A stretch of DNA of 64,000 nucleotides from Actinoplanes auranticolor (GCF_018332655.1 NZ_BOQL01000036.1:81738-145737); one strand, 5' to 3'. Counted from the stretch's first letter, positions 7,716 to 15,798 are shown. Notes: generated from the letters alone by a model not told the origin. Program-made: numbers and translations.

Positions 7716-8958
7716 GACGGGGAGTGTTCCTTGCTGTTGCGGGATGGGTCTCGTACATGCGGGCGGCGACGAGCAGCCCGGAGGCGGCGGTGAGGGCGGC
7801 GACGGTCCAGACGGCGGCGCGGATGCCGGCGAGGTCGGCGACGATCCCGGCGAGCAGGGCACCGACGGCGAAGCCGCCGTCACGCCAGAGCCGGTAGACG
7901 CCGACGGCGCGGGCCCGCCAGCCGGGGTGGGCGACATCCGAGATCGACGCGAGCAGGGTCGGGTAGACCGCTGCCGTGCCCGCGCCGAGCAGTACCGCGG
8001 CCAGCGACCACATCCCGGAAGTGTCGGCGACCGCGAAGATCGCGAGGGCGGCGGCTTGGGCGAGCATGCCGGTGACGATGAACGGTTTGCGGCCGTACCG
8101 GTCGGAGGCGGGGCCGGTGACGAGTTGGCCGAGGCCCCACACGGCGGGGTAGAGGGCGGCGAGGACGCCGATCTGGGTGAGCGACAGCCCGGCGGCCGCG
8201 AACATGAGGGGGAACAGTCCCCAGGCCAGGCCGTCGTTGAGGTTGTTGACCATGCCGGCCTGGCTGGCCGAGGACAGGGCCGGTTCACGCCAGCTGGTCA
8301 GCGCGAACACCTGTGACGTGGCCAGGTCACCGCCGGCGGTGGCGCGGGTGGCGGCCTCCTGGCGAGCGTGGCCGCGGGTCTCGCGGACGAAGAACAGCGA
8401 CAGGCCGAGCCCGAGGGCGATATAGGCGGCGGTGAGCAGGAACGGCACTGGGCGTAGCCCGTGCTGCGCGGCGAGGGCTCCGGTGGCCATCGCGGTGGCG
8501 GCGACGGCGAGGTAGCCGGCGGCCTCGTTCAAGCCCATGGCGAGGCCGCGACGTTCCGGGCCGGCGAGGTCGATCTTCATGATGACGGTGGTGGACCAGG
8601 CCAGGCCCTGGTTGACGCCGAGCAGCATGTTCGCGGCGACGATCCAGCCCCAGTTCGGTGCCCAGATCAGCATGGCGGGGATCGGGATGGCGGCCAGCCA
8701 GCCGGCGAGCAGGACGGGTTTGCGGCCGTACCGGTCGGACAGGGTGCCGGCGAAGAAGTTGGTGGCGGCTTTGGTGATGCCGAACGCCAGGATGTAGGTC
8801 AGCGCCGCGGTGTAGCCGTCGAGGTGGAACTCGCGTTCAGCCAGTGGGGTGAGCACGGTGCGTTCGGAGCCCAGCACGCCGCCGACGAGGGCGTTGACGA
8901 CGACGAGCAGGGTGAACTGGGCGGCGTTGGCGGCCAACCCCAGCCGGATGGTGGTCAC
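7678..8958 (-). CDS. MFS transporter
   Basis: A 426-residue MFS protein; LSDRYGRKPVLLAG and ASDRYGRKPFIVTG are the two symmetric loop motifs, one per half, and LGVNQGLAWSTTVIMKIDL resembles metabolite exporters. The GTG start at 8958 follows GGAGAAAGG at a normal distance. The tail is rich in His/Arg (RHDFHRYPRHRDS). It follows the cysteine desulfurase stub on the same strand and overlaps the next MFS gene, so both transporters probably share the transcript of the MBL-rhodanese gene. Confidence 0.88.
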   Translation of the reverse strand: MTTIRLGLAANAAQFTLLVVVNALVGGVLGSERTVLTPLAEREFHLDGYTAALTYILAFGITKAATNFFAGTLSDRYGRKPVLLAGWLAAIPIPAMLIWAPNWGWIVAANMLLGVNQGLAWSTTVIMKIDLAGPERRGLAMGLNEAAGYLAVAATAMATGALAAQHGLRPVPFLLTAAYIALGLGLSLFFVRETRGHARQEAATRATAGGDLATSQVFALTSWREPALSSASQAGMVNNLNDGLAWGLFPLMFAAAGLSLTQIGVLAALYPAVWGLGQLVTGPASDRYGRKPFIVTGMLAQAAALAIFAVADTSGMWSLAAVLLGAGTAAVYPTLLASISDVAHPGWRARAVGVYRLWRDGGFAVGALLAGIVADLAGIRAAVWTVAALTAASGLLVAARMYETHPATARNTPRHDFHRYPRHRDS

Positions 8959-9019
8959 GGTCCTTTCTCCTCGATGGTGCCGGGGTTGCACCACATCTCC
9001 TCGTCTCGTGGCCGGGCGG

Positions 9020-9193
9020 TCATGAATGGTGCCGAGAGGTGGATCGCCGCCGCGCGCAGGCTTCAGCACATGCCCGCGGGGTGACGCGAGGGTCAGGCTG
9101 CGTCGAGCGCGGGTCGACCGGGGTGGTGGCGTTGTGGTCCAGGTAGACCGGCATCCCGGCAAGCCCGGTACGGCTGGTGGCGTTGCCGGTCAT
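9020..9193 (-). pseudogene. N-terminal stub of a cysteine desulfurase (IscS/NifS-like)
   Basis: The ATG overlaps the stop of the MBL-rhodanese gene (ATGA at 9190-9193). The product begins MTGNATSRTG, then LAGMPVYLDHNATTPVDPR. VYLDHNATTPVDP is the hallmark N-terminus of class V pyridoxal-phosphate cysteine desulfurases. After that the frame reads into unrelated sequence and stops at residue 57, so the lysine and active-site cysteine regions are absent. A deletion has removed over 300 codons. It shows the operon once coupled sulfur mobilisation to persulfide handling. Confidence 0.75.
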
Positions 9194-10536
9194 TGCTGCT
9201 CCAGCGGGGTGCCGGTGGCCTGCGCCCAGCCGTGGGCGCCGCCGTCGAGGACCGAGACGGCCGGGTGACCGGCGCGCTGCAACAGAGTCGCGGCGGTCAT
9301 GGCACGTTCGCCGTGCCCGCACATCACCACGGTCGGCTCCGGCGCGATCCGGTCAGCGCCGGCGGGGAGGCCACCGAGCTCGATGTGGAGGGCGTGCGGG
9401 AGGTGCCCGGCGGCGTATTCGCTGTCCTGGCGGATGTCGAGCACCGCTCCGCCGACCTGGTCGGGGGAGACCAGCGGGGTCCTGGCGAGCGTGCCGCCGG
9501 CGGCGGTCCACGCGCCGACGCCGCCGGCGAGTTCACCGATCAGGGTGTCGACGCCGATGTTCAGCGCCGGCCACAGGATGTCGGCCGGGTCCTGGTCCGG
9601 GTTGCGGACGATGACGATCGGGATGCTGGGCTCGATGATCCAGCCGAGCCAGGTGGCGAACTGGTCGCGCAACGCGATCGCGACCGCACCGGGGATGTGC
9701 CCGGCCGCGACGTCGGCGACCGGGCGCACGTCGACGATGAGCGCGCCCGCGGCGGCGGCACGGCGGACCTGCTCGACGGACAGGCTCGGCAGGACCGGGG
9801 CGGTGCGTACGACGGGGGGACCTTGCCGGTTGATCTCGCCGAGCCGGCGGAAGTAGGCCGGGTAGGAACCGAGCGAGGCCAGCAGCCGGGCGGCGAACGT
9901 ATCGGCATCGGGTGCCGTCAGCAGCGGGTTCCCGGCCTTCTCGGCGCCGATGGTGCTGGTGCGCGCGGCGCCGGGCACGGCCGAGCAGAACGAGCCGCCG
10001 CCGTGGGTGGGCCACACCGCGGTCGCGTCGGGCAGAGCGGCGAGCCGGTGCAGCGAGGCGTACTGGGCATGGGCGAGTTCCCGGGTGCGTTCGTCGCCGA
10101 GCAGGTCGGTCCGCGCGGCCGACCCGACGATCAGCGAGCCGCCGGTGAACACCCCCACCGGCGTGTTCCCGTCCAGGAGTAGGAACGACAGGTGTTCGTC
10201 GGTGTGCCCGGGAGTGGCGAGCGCCCGCAGGGTGAGGCCGCCGAGGTCGACGTCGTCGCCGTCGGCCAGGCCCCGGTGCTCGAAGGCGCGTGCACCGGCG
10301 GTCGAGGCGAGGATCTGCGCGCCGTCGGTGGCGGCCAGCTGCACCGCACCGGACAGGAAGTCGGCGTGCAGATGGGTGTCGGCCGCCCACGTGATGCTAA
10401 GCCCGCACCGGTCGGCTGCGGCGCGCAGTGCGCGCAGGTCGCGAGGGGCGTCCACGGCTAGGGCGCGGCCGTCGCCGACGTCGAGCAGGTAGGCGCTGTT
10501 GCCCAAGCCTTCGTCGATCAGTGGCACCAGGTGCAT
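9190..10536 (-). CDS. MBL-fold persulfide dioxygenase-like protein with two rhodanese domains
   Basis: A 448-residue protein. Residues 1-230 form a metallo-beta-lactamase domain with THLHADFLSG (the HxHxDF version of the metal motif seen in CstB/ETHE1-like proteins), LATPGHTDEHLSFLL and WPTHGGGSFC. Residues 260-350 form a rhodanese domain without the catalytic cysteine (loop reads VIVRNPDQD). Residues 355-448 form a second rhodanese domain with an intact loop VMCGHGERAM. Known relatives oxidise glutathione or bacillithiol/CoA persulfide to sulfite and pass sulfane sulfur. A GAGGGAGG box precedes the ATG. It is divergent from the ArsR-rhodanese gene, its likely regulator. Confidence 0.9.
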   Translation of the reverse strand: MHLVPLIDEGLGNSAYLLDVGDGRALAVDAPRDLRALRAAADRCGLSITWAADTHLHADFLSGAVQLAATDGAQILASTAGARAFEHRGLADGDDVDLGGLTLRALATPGHTDEHLSFLLLDGNTPVGVFTGGSLIVGSAARTDLLGDERTRELAHAQYASLHRLAALPDATAVWPTHGGGSFCSAVPGAARTSTIGAEKAGNPLLTAPDADTFAARLLASLGSYPAYFRRLGEINRQGPPVVRTAPVLPSLSVEQVRRAAAAGALIVDVRPVADVAAGHIPGAVAIALRDQFATWLGWIIEPSIPIVIVRNPDQDPADILWPALNIGVDTLIGELAGGVGAWTAAGGTLARTPLVSPDQVGGAVLDIRQDSEYAAGHLPHALHIELGGLPAGADRIAPEPTVVMCGHGERAMTAATLLQRAGHPAVSVLDGGAHGWAQATGTPLEQQ

Positions 10537-10584
10537 GACACCCTCCCTCGTGTGTGGCGATCACCCTCGCGATCTCCTACACTA

Positions 10585-10601
10585 TTCCATGAAACATTGG
10601 A
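10585..10601. promoter_or_regulatory. Operator-like inverted repeat of the ArsR-rhodanese regulator
   Basis: TCCA-N8-TGGA (10586-10601) is centred in the short divergent gap, in TTCCATGAAACATTGGA. The half-site spacing resembles the ATTC-N8-GAAT operators of BigR/SqrR-type persulfide sensors. A TACACT -10-like box lies at 10578-10583. The position would let one dimer control both directions. Confidence 0.5.
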
Positions 10602-10612
10602 GGATGCGCAAG

Positions 10613-11269
10613 ATGGGTGACCCCGCTAACAAGGCAACGCTGTTCGACGCGCTGGCCCGCGTCGGTAAGGCCCTCGGCAGTGGCAAGCGCCTGGAACTGC
10701 TGGACCTGCTGGCGCAGGGCGAACGCAGCGTCGAGCACCTCGCCACCGCGGCCGGGCTGGGCCTGACCACTTGCTCGGCGCACCTGCAGGCGCTGCGCCA
10801 GGCAGGTCTGGTCGCGACCCGTCGTGACGGCACGAAGATCCACTACCGACTGGCCGGACCCGACGTAGCCGCCCTCTACGCCCTGCTGCGTGACGTCGCC
10901 GGCGCCCGCAACGCCGAAGCGGCCGCCGCCCGTGACGCCTACCTCGGCCCTGCCGACACCGAGGCCGTCGACCGCGACGAACTGCGCCGCCGCCTCGCCG
11001 CCGGAGACGTGATCGCCGTGGACGTGCGCCCGGCCGAGGAGTACGCCGCCGGCCACATCCCCGGCGCCGTCTCCATCCCCCTGGATCAGCTCGCCGAGCG
11101 GATCACCGAACTGCCCGCCGACGTCGAGGTCGTCGCCTACTGCCGGGGCGCCTACTGCGTGCTCTCCCACGAGGCGGTCCGGCTGCTCACCGACCACGGC
11201 CGCCCGGCGGTGCGGCTCGCCGACGGCATGCTCGAATGGCGCCGCGACCAGCTGCCGATCGTCGCGTGA
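10613..11269 (+). CDS. ArsR/SmtB-family regulator fused to a rhodanese domain
   Basis: A 218-residue protein: an ArsR winged helix (VGKALGSGKRLELLDLLAQG, VEHLATAAGLGLTTCSAHLQ, LRQAGLVATRRDGTKIHYRL) followed by a rhodanese domain (VIAVDVRPAEEYAAGHIPGA) with a CRGAYC active loop. There is one cysteine in the recognition helix area (TTCSAH) and two in the rhodanese loop; fused ArsR-rhodanese proteins are known or proposed sulfane-sulfur sensors. Start choice is uncertain: ATG at 10613 has GGAGG nine bases upstream, while ATG at 10589 or 10604 would extend it by eight or three codons. The divergent MBL-rhodanese operon is the obvious target. Confidence 0.88.
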   Translation: MGDPANKATLFDALARVGKALGSGKRLELLDLLAQGERSVEHLATAAGLGLTTCSAHLQALRQAGLVATRRDGTKIHYRLAGPDVAALYALLRDVAGARNAEAAAARDAYLGPADTEAVDRDELRRRLAAGDVIAVDVRPAEEYAAGHIPGAVSIPLDQLAERITELPADVEVVAYCRGAYCVLSHEAVRLLTDHGRPAVRLADGMLEWRRDQLPIVA

Positions 11270-11543
11270 GGCCGGTCGTCCTCGACGGCGGCGACCGCCG
11301 CTGCGTGCTGCTCTTGCTCGAACTGCGCCGGCTGATCACCACCGTGCCCGCAGACACGGTCATCCACCTGATCGCCACCGACCCGGCCGCACCGCTGGAC
11401 CTGCCGGTTGGTGCCACCTGACCGGCCACACCTACCTCGGACCCGTGCCCGGCGAACGCCCCACCTACGGAGTGCAGCCGGTCGGCGCGGCGGTGCTCAC
11501 CGATCCGCGGTCGCCGTGGCGACCTGCGCCAGCCGGCCCATGA
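11266..11543 (+). pseudogene. TusA-like sulfurtransferase gene, frameshifted
   Basis: GTG at 11266 overlaps the stop of the ArsR-rhodanese gene (GTGA). The first frame gives VRPVVLDGGDRRCVLLLLEL, then TVIHLIATDPAAPLDLP. The expected continuation WCHLTGHTYLGPVPGERPTY lies in the frame starting at 11409 and runs to a TGA at 11543. One base is missing (or two extra) at about 11407. The pattern aDpaA..DLPAWC..tGH is that of TusA-family sulfur carriers, which would fit this sulfur operon. It may be a real loss or a sequencing error. Confidence 0.6.
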
Positions 11544-11973
11544 CCGTGTCCATGGTGGCCACGAACTGCCGCACCTGCTCCTCCGACAGTCCGGCGAACA
11601 GATAGGCCGAGTGCCGCTCGTACTCCGCGGCCAGCCCGGCGGTCACCGCTTTGCCCTGATCGGTCAGCTGCACCAGCAGCGCCCGCCGATCGTCGGGGTG
11701 CGCGGTGCGCCGCACGAAGCCGGACTCCTCCAGTCCGTCGACCAGGGCGGTGATATTGCGCGCCGTCACCCCGATCGCCTTCGCCAGCGCGCGCTGCGTC
11801 TGCGGGCCGCCCCGGTGCACCAGCCACACCACCGTCGCCCGGGCCCGGCTCAACCCGTGCGCCGCAAGCCCCGCCTCCATGTACTGCTGCACCGACGCCG
11901 CGAACCCGAACACCCGCTCCAGCACGGCCGGGAATTCGGGACAACCGGCCGACAGATTGTGTATGCCATTCAC
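11497..11973 (-). CDS. MarR-family transcriptional regulator
   Basis: A 158-residue MarR protein. The winged helix is at residues 40-100: RARATVVWLVHRGGPQTQRA, IGVTARNITALVDGLEESGF and RTAHPDDRRALLVQLTDQGK. It uses a GTG start with GGAGGG about ten bases upstream. It is divergent from the methyltransferase-glutaredoxin pair. The AT-rich gap 11971-11990 (CACTATGTATACC) is the probable operator. Its 3' end overlaps the broken TusA gene. Confidence 0.88.
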   Translation of the reverse strand: MNGIHNLSAGCPEFPAVLERVFGFAASVQQYMEAGLAAHGLSRARATVVWLVHRGGPQTQRALAKAIGVTARNITALVDGLEESGFVRRTAHPDDRRALLVQLTDQGKAVTAGLAAEYERHSAYLFAGLSEEQVRQFVATMDTVMGRLAQVATATADR

Positions 11974-12028
11974 TATGTATACCCTCCGGTGGGTAGCGTA
12001 CCGATCCCGAACCGTTGGAGACGAGCCG

Positions 12029-12673
12029 ATGCGACATCCGATCTTCGCCCGCGTCTATGAGAAGCTCAGCGTGCAGATGGACCGCGCCGGAGCCGCCGAA
12101 CACCGCCGCACCCTGGTAGCGGGACTGCATGGGCGGGTGATCGAGGTCGGCGCCGGCAACGGCCTGATGTTCGCCCACTACCCGGCCACGGTGACCGAGG
12201 TCCTCGCCGTCGAGCCGGAACCCCGCCTTCGTGCCACCGCTGAGGCCGCCGCCCGGTCCGCGCCGGTGCCGATCCGGGTCATCGACGGCGTCGCCGACGC
12301 GCTGCCCGCCGGCGACGGCGAGTTCGACGCCGCCGTCACTGCGTTTGTGCTGTGCACCGTGCCCGACCAGCCGGCCGCGCTCGCCGAGATCCGCCGGGCC
12401 CTACGCCCTGGCGGCCAACTACGGTTCCTCGAACACGTCCGCGCCGAACGGCCCGGCGCGCTGCGCCGCGCCCAGAAGATCGCCGACGCCACCCTCTGGC
12501 CGCTGCTGCTCGGCGGTTGCCACACCAGCCGCGACACCGTCGCCGCCATCACCGCCGCCGGATTCACCCTGGACCACCTCGACCGGTTCCCATTCCCACC
12601 GAACGGCCCGACCAGCCCCGCCTCCCCGCATAGCCGTGGCGTCGCCACTTTGCCCTCCGGTGGCCTGCGGTGA
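12029..12673 (+). CDS. Class I SAM-dependent methyltransferase
   Basis: A 214-residue protein with motif I VIEVGAGNGLMFAHYP near residue 36, acidic loop VEPEP, and motif YLLG-like DAAVTAFVLCTVPDQPAALA followed by LRPGGQLRFLEHV. The arrangement resembles phosphatidylethanolamine/UbiE-type small-molecule methylases. ATG at 12029 has GGAG eight bases before it. The glutaredoxin gene overlaps its stop. The substrate is unknown; a thiol or lipid is possible. Confidence 0.88.
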   Translation: MRHPIFARVYEKLSVQMDRAGAAEHRRTLVAGLHGRVIEVGAGNGLMFAHYPATVTEVLAVEPEPRLRATAEAAARSAPVPIRVIDGVADALPAGDGEFDAAVTAFVLCTVPDQPAALAEIRRALRPGGQLRFLEHVRAERPGALRRAQKIADATLWPLLLGGCHTSRDTVAAITAAGFTLDHLDRFPFPPNGPTSPASPHSRGVATLPSGGLR

Positions 12674-12918
12674 GCCAGGCCGAGGTGACTGTCTACAGCC
12701 GGCCCGGCTGCCCCTACTGCTACCTGCTACGCCGCGGACTTCGCCGCCGCGGCGTCACCTTCACCGAGATCGACATCTGGCAGAACCCGCAAGCCGCCGC
12801 CGCGGTCCGGGCCGTCGCCGACGGCAACGAAACCGTGCCCACCGTGCACATCGCCGGCCACTGGCTGGTCAACCCCCGTGCCAGCAACGTCCAGCGCCTC
12901 GCCACCTCAGAAGACTGA
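12670..12918 (+). CDS. Glutaredoxin/mycoredoxin-like protein
   Basis: An 82-residue thioredoxin-fold protein with redox motif CPYC (VTVYSRPGCPYCYLLRRGL), cis-proline segment ETVPTVHIAG and WLVNP in place of the usual glutathione-binding GG. The WxVNP ending is typical of actinobacterial mycoredoxin-like proteins that reduce mycothiol mixed disulfides. GTG at 12670 overlaps the methyltransferase stop (GTGA), so expression is coupled. Confidence 0.9.
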   Translation: MSQAEVTVYSRPGCPYCYLLRRGLRRRGVTFTEIDIWQNPQAAAAVRAVADGNETVPTVHIAGHWLVNPRASNVQRLATSED

Positions 12919-12964
12919 GCCGCAGTCCCGCAACTCGGGTGAGCCAGCCATTGATGGGCTTGTC

Positions 12965-12993
12965 TTGACCCGCCGCTCCGTTAGCCGTAGCTT
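12965..12993 (+). promoter_or_regulatory. Leaderless promoter of the ArsR-SRPBCC gene
   Basis: TTGACC (12965-12970) and TAGCTT (12988-12993) are separated by 17 bases, and the GTG start is eight bases past the -10. This is a textbook sigma70-type leaderless promoter and decides the start at 13001. Confidence 0.65.
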
Positions 12994-13000
12994 ACCGTTC

Positions 13001-13741
13001 GTGGCAGCTTACCGAGCGGGTGATGGCTGGGACGTGCTTGCTGACCCGTCCCGGCGTTCCATCGTCACCTGCCTGGCCGATCGGCCGCGGGCTGTCGGTG
13101 AACTCGCCGATGACCTGGCGATCAGCCGGCCCGCGGTGTCGCAGCATCTGAAGGTGCGCAAAGACGCCGGCCTGGTCACCGACGAGGCGGCCGGCACCCG
13201 CCGGGTCTACCGGCTCAACCCGGCCGGGGTCGACGGCAACGCGAGCGAGGAGAAAGTCATGGCAGAGCCAGCGGCCGTAGTGGTCCAGCGGCAAATCGTC
13301 ATCGAAGCACCGTTTGAACGTGCCTTCGTCGTGTTCACCGAGCGGTTCGGCGACTTCAAGCCGCCGGGACACAACCTGCTCGGCACGCCGATCGCCGAGA
13401 CCGTGTTCGAGCGGAAGGTCGGCGGCTACATCTACGACCGTGCCACCGACGGCACCGAGTGCCGCTGGGCCCGGATGCTCGCCTACGAGCCCCCGGACCG
13501 GGTCGTGTTCAGCTGGGACATCAGCCCGCAATGGCAGGGGAAGACCGATTCCGGCAACACCAGCGAGGTCGAGGTCCGGTTCATCGCCGAGACCCCGCAC
13601 CGCACCCGCGTCGAACTCGAACACCGCCACCTCGACCGGCACGGCCCCGGCTGGGAGTCCGTCCGCGATGGCGTCGCCCACGACGAGGGATGGCCGCTCT
13701 ACCTAGCCCGCTACGCCGCTCTGTTCACCCAGGACCTGTGA
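13001..13741 (+). CDS. ArsR-type HTH fused in frame to an SRPBCC (AHSA1-like) domain
   Basis: Residues 1-70 are an ArsR winged helix of the kind encoded beside AHSA1 genes (GWDVLADPSRRSIVTCLADR, ISRPAVSQHLKVRKDAGLVT, RRVYRLNPAG). Residues 87-246 are an SRPBCC domain (QRQIVIEAPFERAFVVFTER, AETVFERKVGGYIYDRATDG, DRVVFSWDISPQW, RTRVELEHRHLDRHGPGWES). In relatives these are separate genes; here the C-terminal half of the ArsR protein is missing and the join is in frame. GAGGAGAAAG still precedes an internal ATG at 13259, so a separate SRPBCC protein of 160 residues may also be made. A single protein binding a ligand and DNA is plausible. Confidence 0.82.
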   Translation: MAAYRAGDGWDVLADPSRRSIVTCLADRPRAVGELADDLAISRPAVSQHLKVRKDAGLVTDEAAGTRRVYRLNPAGVDGNASEEKVMAEPAAVVVQRQIVIEAPFERAFVVFTERFGDFKPPGHNLLGTPIAETVFERKVGGYIYDRATDGTECRWARMLAYEPPDRVVFSWDISPQWQGKTDSGNTSEVEVRFIAETPHRTRVELEHRHLDRHGPGWESVRDGVAHDEGWPLYLARYAALFTQDL

Positions 13742-14181
13742 TGCCGCCGATCACCGTGAGCGCTGAGATCGACCGTCCTGCTCTGGACGTATTCGTCTAC
13801 GCCACCGACCCGACCCGCTTCCACGAATGGCAGAACGGAGTCGTCGACGGAAACCTCGACTCCCCGGGTGAACCCGAACCGGGTGCGATCTGCCGCACCA
13901 CCCGGCGCATCGGCGGCGCCAATCGGACGAGCGCCTCCGAGATCTCGCACTTCAGCCCACCGACAACGTGGGGCATCCGCGGCATTGACGGCCCCATCAG
14001 AGCCACCGTCGACCTCACCGTCGAATCCCTCAGCACCCACCGATCGCGGCTGACCATCGCCGTCGACTTCGAAGGTCACGGCATCGGCAGGATCCTTGTT
14101 CCCATGGTGGTGCGCCGCGAAGCCCGCAGAGAGATGCCGGGAAACCTGGCAAAGCTGAAGCATCTCATCGAAAGCGGATGA
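13741..14181 (+). CDS. SRPBCC-family protein
   Basis: A 146-residue polyketide cyclase/START-fold protein: VSAEIDRPALDVFVYATDPT at the start, FHEWQNGVVDG, then a beta strand RATVDLTVESLSTHRSRLTI and the amphipathic last helix EMPGNLAKLKHLIES. The ATG shares one base with the stop of the ArsR-SRPBCC gene (TGATG), so the two are cotranslated. The ligand is unknown. Confidence 0.82.
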   Translation: MPPITVSAEIDRPALDVFVYATDPTRFHEWQNGVVDGNLDSPGEPEPGAICRTTRRIGGANRTSASEISHFSPPTTWGIRGIDGPIRATVDLTVESLSTHRSRLTIAVDFEGHGIGRILVPMVVRREARREMPGNLAKLKHLIESG

Positions 14182-14202
14182 ACCAGTGATGACCTGGCGT
14201 GG

Positions 14203-14724
14203 GTGGTCGACGCGTGCACCTTGCCCGCAGCCGCGCGGCCGCTGCGGCCGGCGGAGTTCGACAGCCTGTTCGCTACCGGGCTGCGAGATCAGCAGCGGCT
14301 GTCACCGCCGGCGTGGCGGTGGCGCCTCGATCTGGCCGCCCCAGACCTGACCGGCCGGGAAACGTCGTGCTGCTCCGTTTCTCACCGTTGCCTTCGCCCG
14401 GACCGCGACGCGGTGTCCCTGGGCGTGTGTGTGCCGGCCGCCCATGTCGTCGTCCTGGACGTGCTCGCCGGCCGGGCGGTCACCGGGACGCGCCGCAGCC
14501 ACTGCTGCGGCCGCGTTGTGGGTGTCCACGACCGGACGCAGGCGTTCGACCAGCAGCTTGAAGACCGGATCGATGATCAGCGCTCCGAGGCGGTGGCCAC
14601 GGCGTCCACGGCCAGGCATGGTTGCCGACGGGTGAAGCAGGTATCCGGCGGCGACCAGCAGGACGAGTTCGCGCTGCCGCGCTCACCGCCGTGTCACGAC
14701 TGCGCGACCTGGGTTCAGATGTAG
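14203..14724 (+). pseudogene. Degraded small conserved protein (CTLP...AEFD...CCS type)
   Basis: The start VDACTLPAAARPLRPAEFDS, the cysteine pair in TGRETSCCSVSH and VPAAHVVVLDVLAGRA match, from memory, a short actinobacterial protein of unknown function. The central part is shorter than expected and the sequence after about 14490 looks non-coding. DDLAW precedes the GTG in frame, but a TGA at 14179-14181 closes it. I judge it a damaged copy. Confidence 0.4.
14502..14619 (-). pseudogene. Fragment of a GNAT acetyltransferase
   Basis: The minus strand reads RRGHRLGALIIDPVFKLLVE and RLRPVVDTHNAAAAV. RGHRLG...L....P....T.NA is the acetyl-CoA-binding stretch of GNAT enzymes (usually RGHRLGLLLKAA ... 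IDTWNA). Nothing recognisable flanks it. It is a short relic between the SRPBCC and DoxX genes. Confidence 0.4.
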
Positions 14725-14860
14725 GAGACACGTCCACGCCCAGGTCGCCACCGGTGGTGATGTCGGATGTCAGTAGTTCGTAATGACTCGCGATCTTCCA
14801 GCCCGCCGGTGTCTGCTCTTTAATTTGCCCTAACCGCTGCCGCAGCCATTAGGGACGGTC

Positions 14861-15406
14861 ATGGTCGCGCAAACTGTTACGCCGCAACCTGCGGCGCCAC
14901 CGCTGGACTCACGTCTCAACCGGGGGCTGATCGTCGTGATCCGGGTCGGGCTGGCATTGCTGTGGATTCAGAACGCATCGTGGAAGACGCCACCGGACTT
15001 CGGCCGAGGCGATCCGCCCGGTGGGTTGTTCAAGTTCACCTCGTACGCGGTGGAGTTCCCGGTCCTTGGTCCGTATGCATGGTTGACCGAGCATGTCGTA
15101 CTGCCGAACTTCAGTTTCTTCGGCTGGACGACCCTGCTCGTCGAGGCGTCCCTCGGCGCGTTTCTGCTGATCGGATTGGCCACCCGACTGTGGGCGCTGG
15201 TGGGCATCGGACAGACTCTGGCCATCACTTTGTCGGTGCTCAACGCACCCCACGAGTGGCCCTGGTCGTACTTGCTGATGCTGCTGATGCACGCTGCGGT
15301 GTTCGCCACGGCAGCCGGTCGCGTCGCCGGCATCGACGGCGTGCTGCGGCCACGCTGGCGGCGCTCACGAACCAAGCCGGCGCGGCTGCTGGTGCGTGCC
15401 TCGTGA
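14861..15406 (+). CDS. DoxX-family membrane protein
   Basis: A 181-residue protein with four hydrophobic segments: GLIVVIRVGLALLWIQNASW, FSFFGWTTLLVEASLGAFLL, LWALVGIGQTLAITLSVLNA and WSYLLMLLMHAAVFATAAGR. The family includes the DoxD/TQO thiosulfate:quinone oxidoreductase subunit and MPO-linked DoxX proteins. It is the first gene of a five-gene overlapping operon. AGGGACGG precedes the ATG. A role in moving electrons to quinone is possible. Confidence 0.85.
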   Translation: MVAQTVTPQPAAPPLDSRLNRGLIVVIRVGLALLWIQNASWKTPPDFGRGDPPGGLFKFTSYAVEFPVLGPYAWLTEHVVLPNFSFFGWTTLLVEASLGAFLLIGLATRLWALVGIGQTLAITLSVLNAPHEWPWSYLLMLLMHAAVFATAAGRVAGIDGVLRPRWRRSRTKPARLLVRAS

Positions 15407-15798
15407 GCGCCTACTCCAGCCTCGACCGGACGGCGGCGACGCTCGGCGTCGTGGCCATGACCGGTGCGGCGTTCGTGTTCCTGCGCGGCACATTCGAGTT
15501 CGTCCAGATACGCGGTGCCGGGGTGGCGGTGTCGCTGCTGTTGGGGGCGCTGGCCGTGACCGCCGGCCGACTCGCCCGCCCGGTGCTGGCGCTGATCGCC
15601 GGCGTCGGGTTCCTGGTGGCCGCCGTGATCCAGGTCGCGCGTTGGGCCGACGGCGGTAACGAACTAGGTGGTGACGGCTCCACCGTGGCGTGGTGGCTCG
15701 GCCTCGGAGTCGGCCTGATCACGGTGGGCATCACCGACCGGCTCTGGCCGGTGCCCTCGGCACGTCTCGACAACGTCCATGAGGAAGGCAACCGATGA
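15403..15798 (+). CDS. Small integral membrane protein
   Basis: This 131-residue protein has four predicted membrane helices (TAATLGVVAMTGAAFVFLRG, GVAVSLLLGALAVTAGRLA, VLALIAGVGFLVAAVIQVAR, VAWWLGLGVGLITVGITDRL). The GTG overlaps the DoxX stop (GTGA). I recognise no family. Its position suggests it is a partner of the DoxX protein. Confidence 0.75.
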   Translation: MSAYSSLDRTAATLGVVAMTGAAFVFLRGTFEFVQIRGAGVAVSLLLGALAVTAGRLARPVLALIAGVGFLVAAVIQVARWADGGNELGGDGSTVAWWLGLGVGLITVGITDRLWPVPSARLDNVHEEGNR

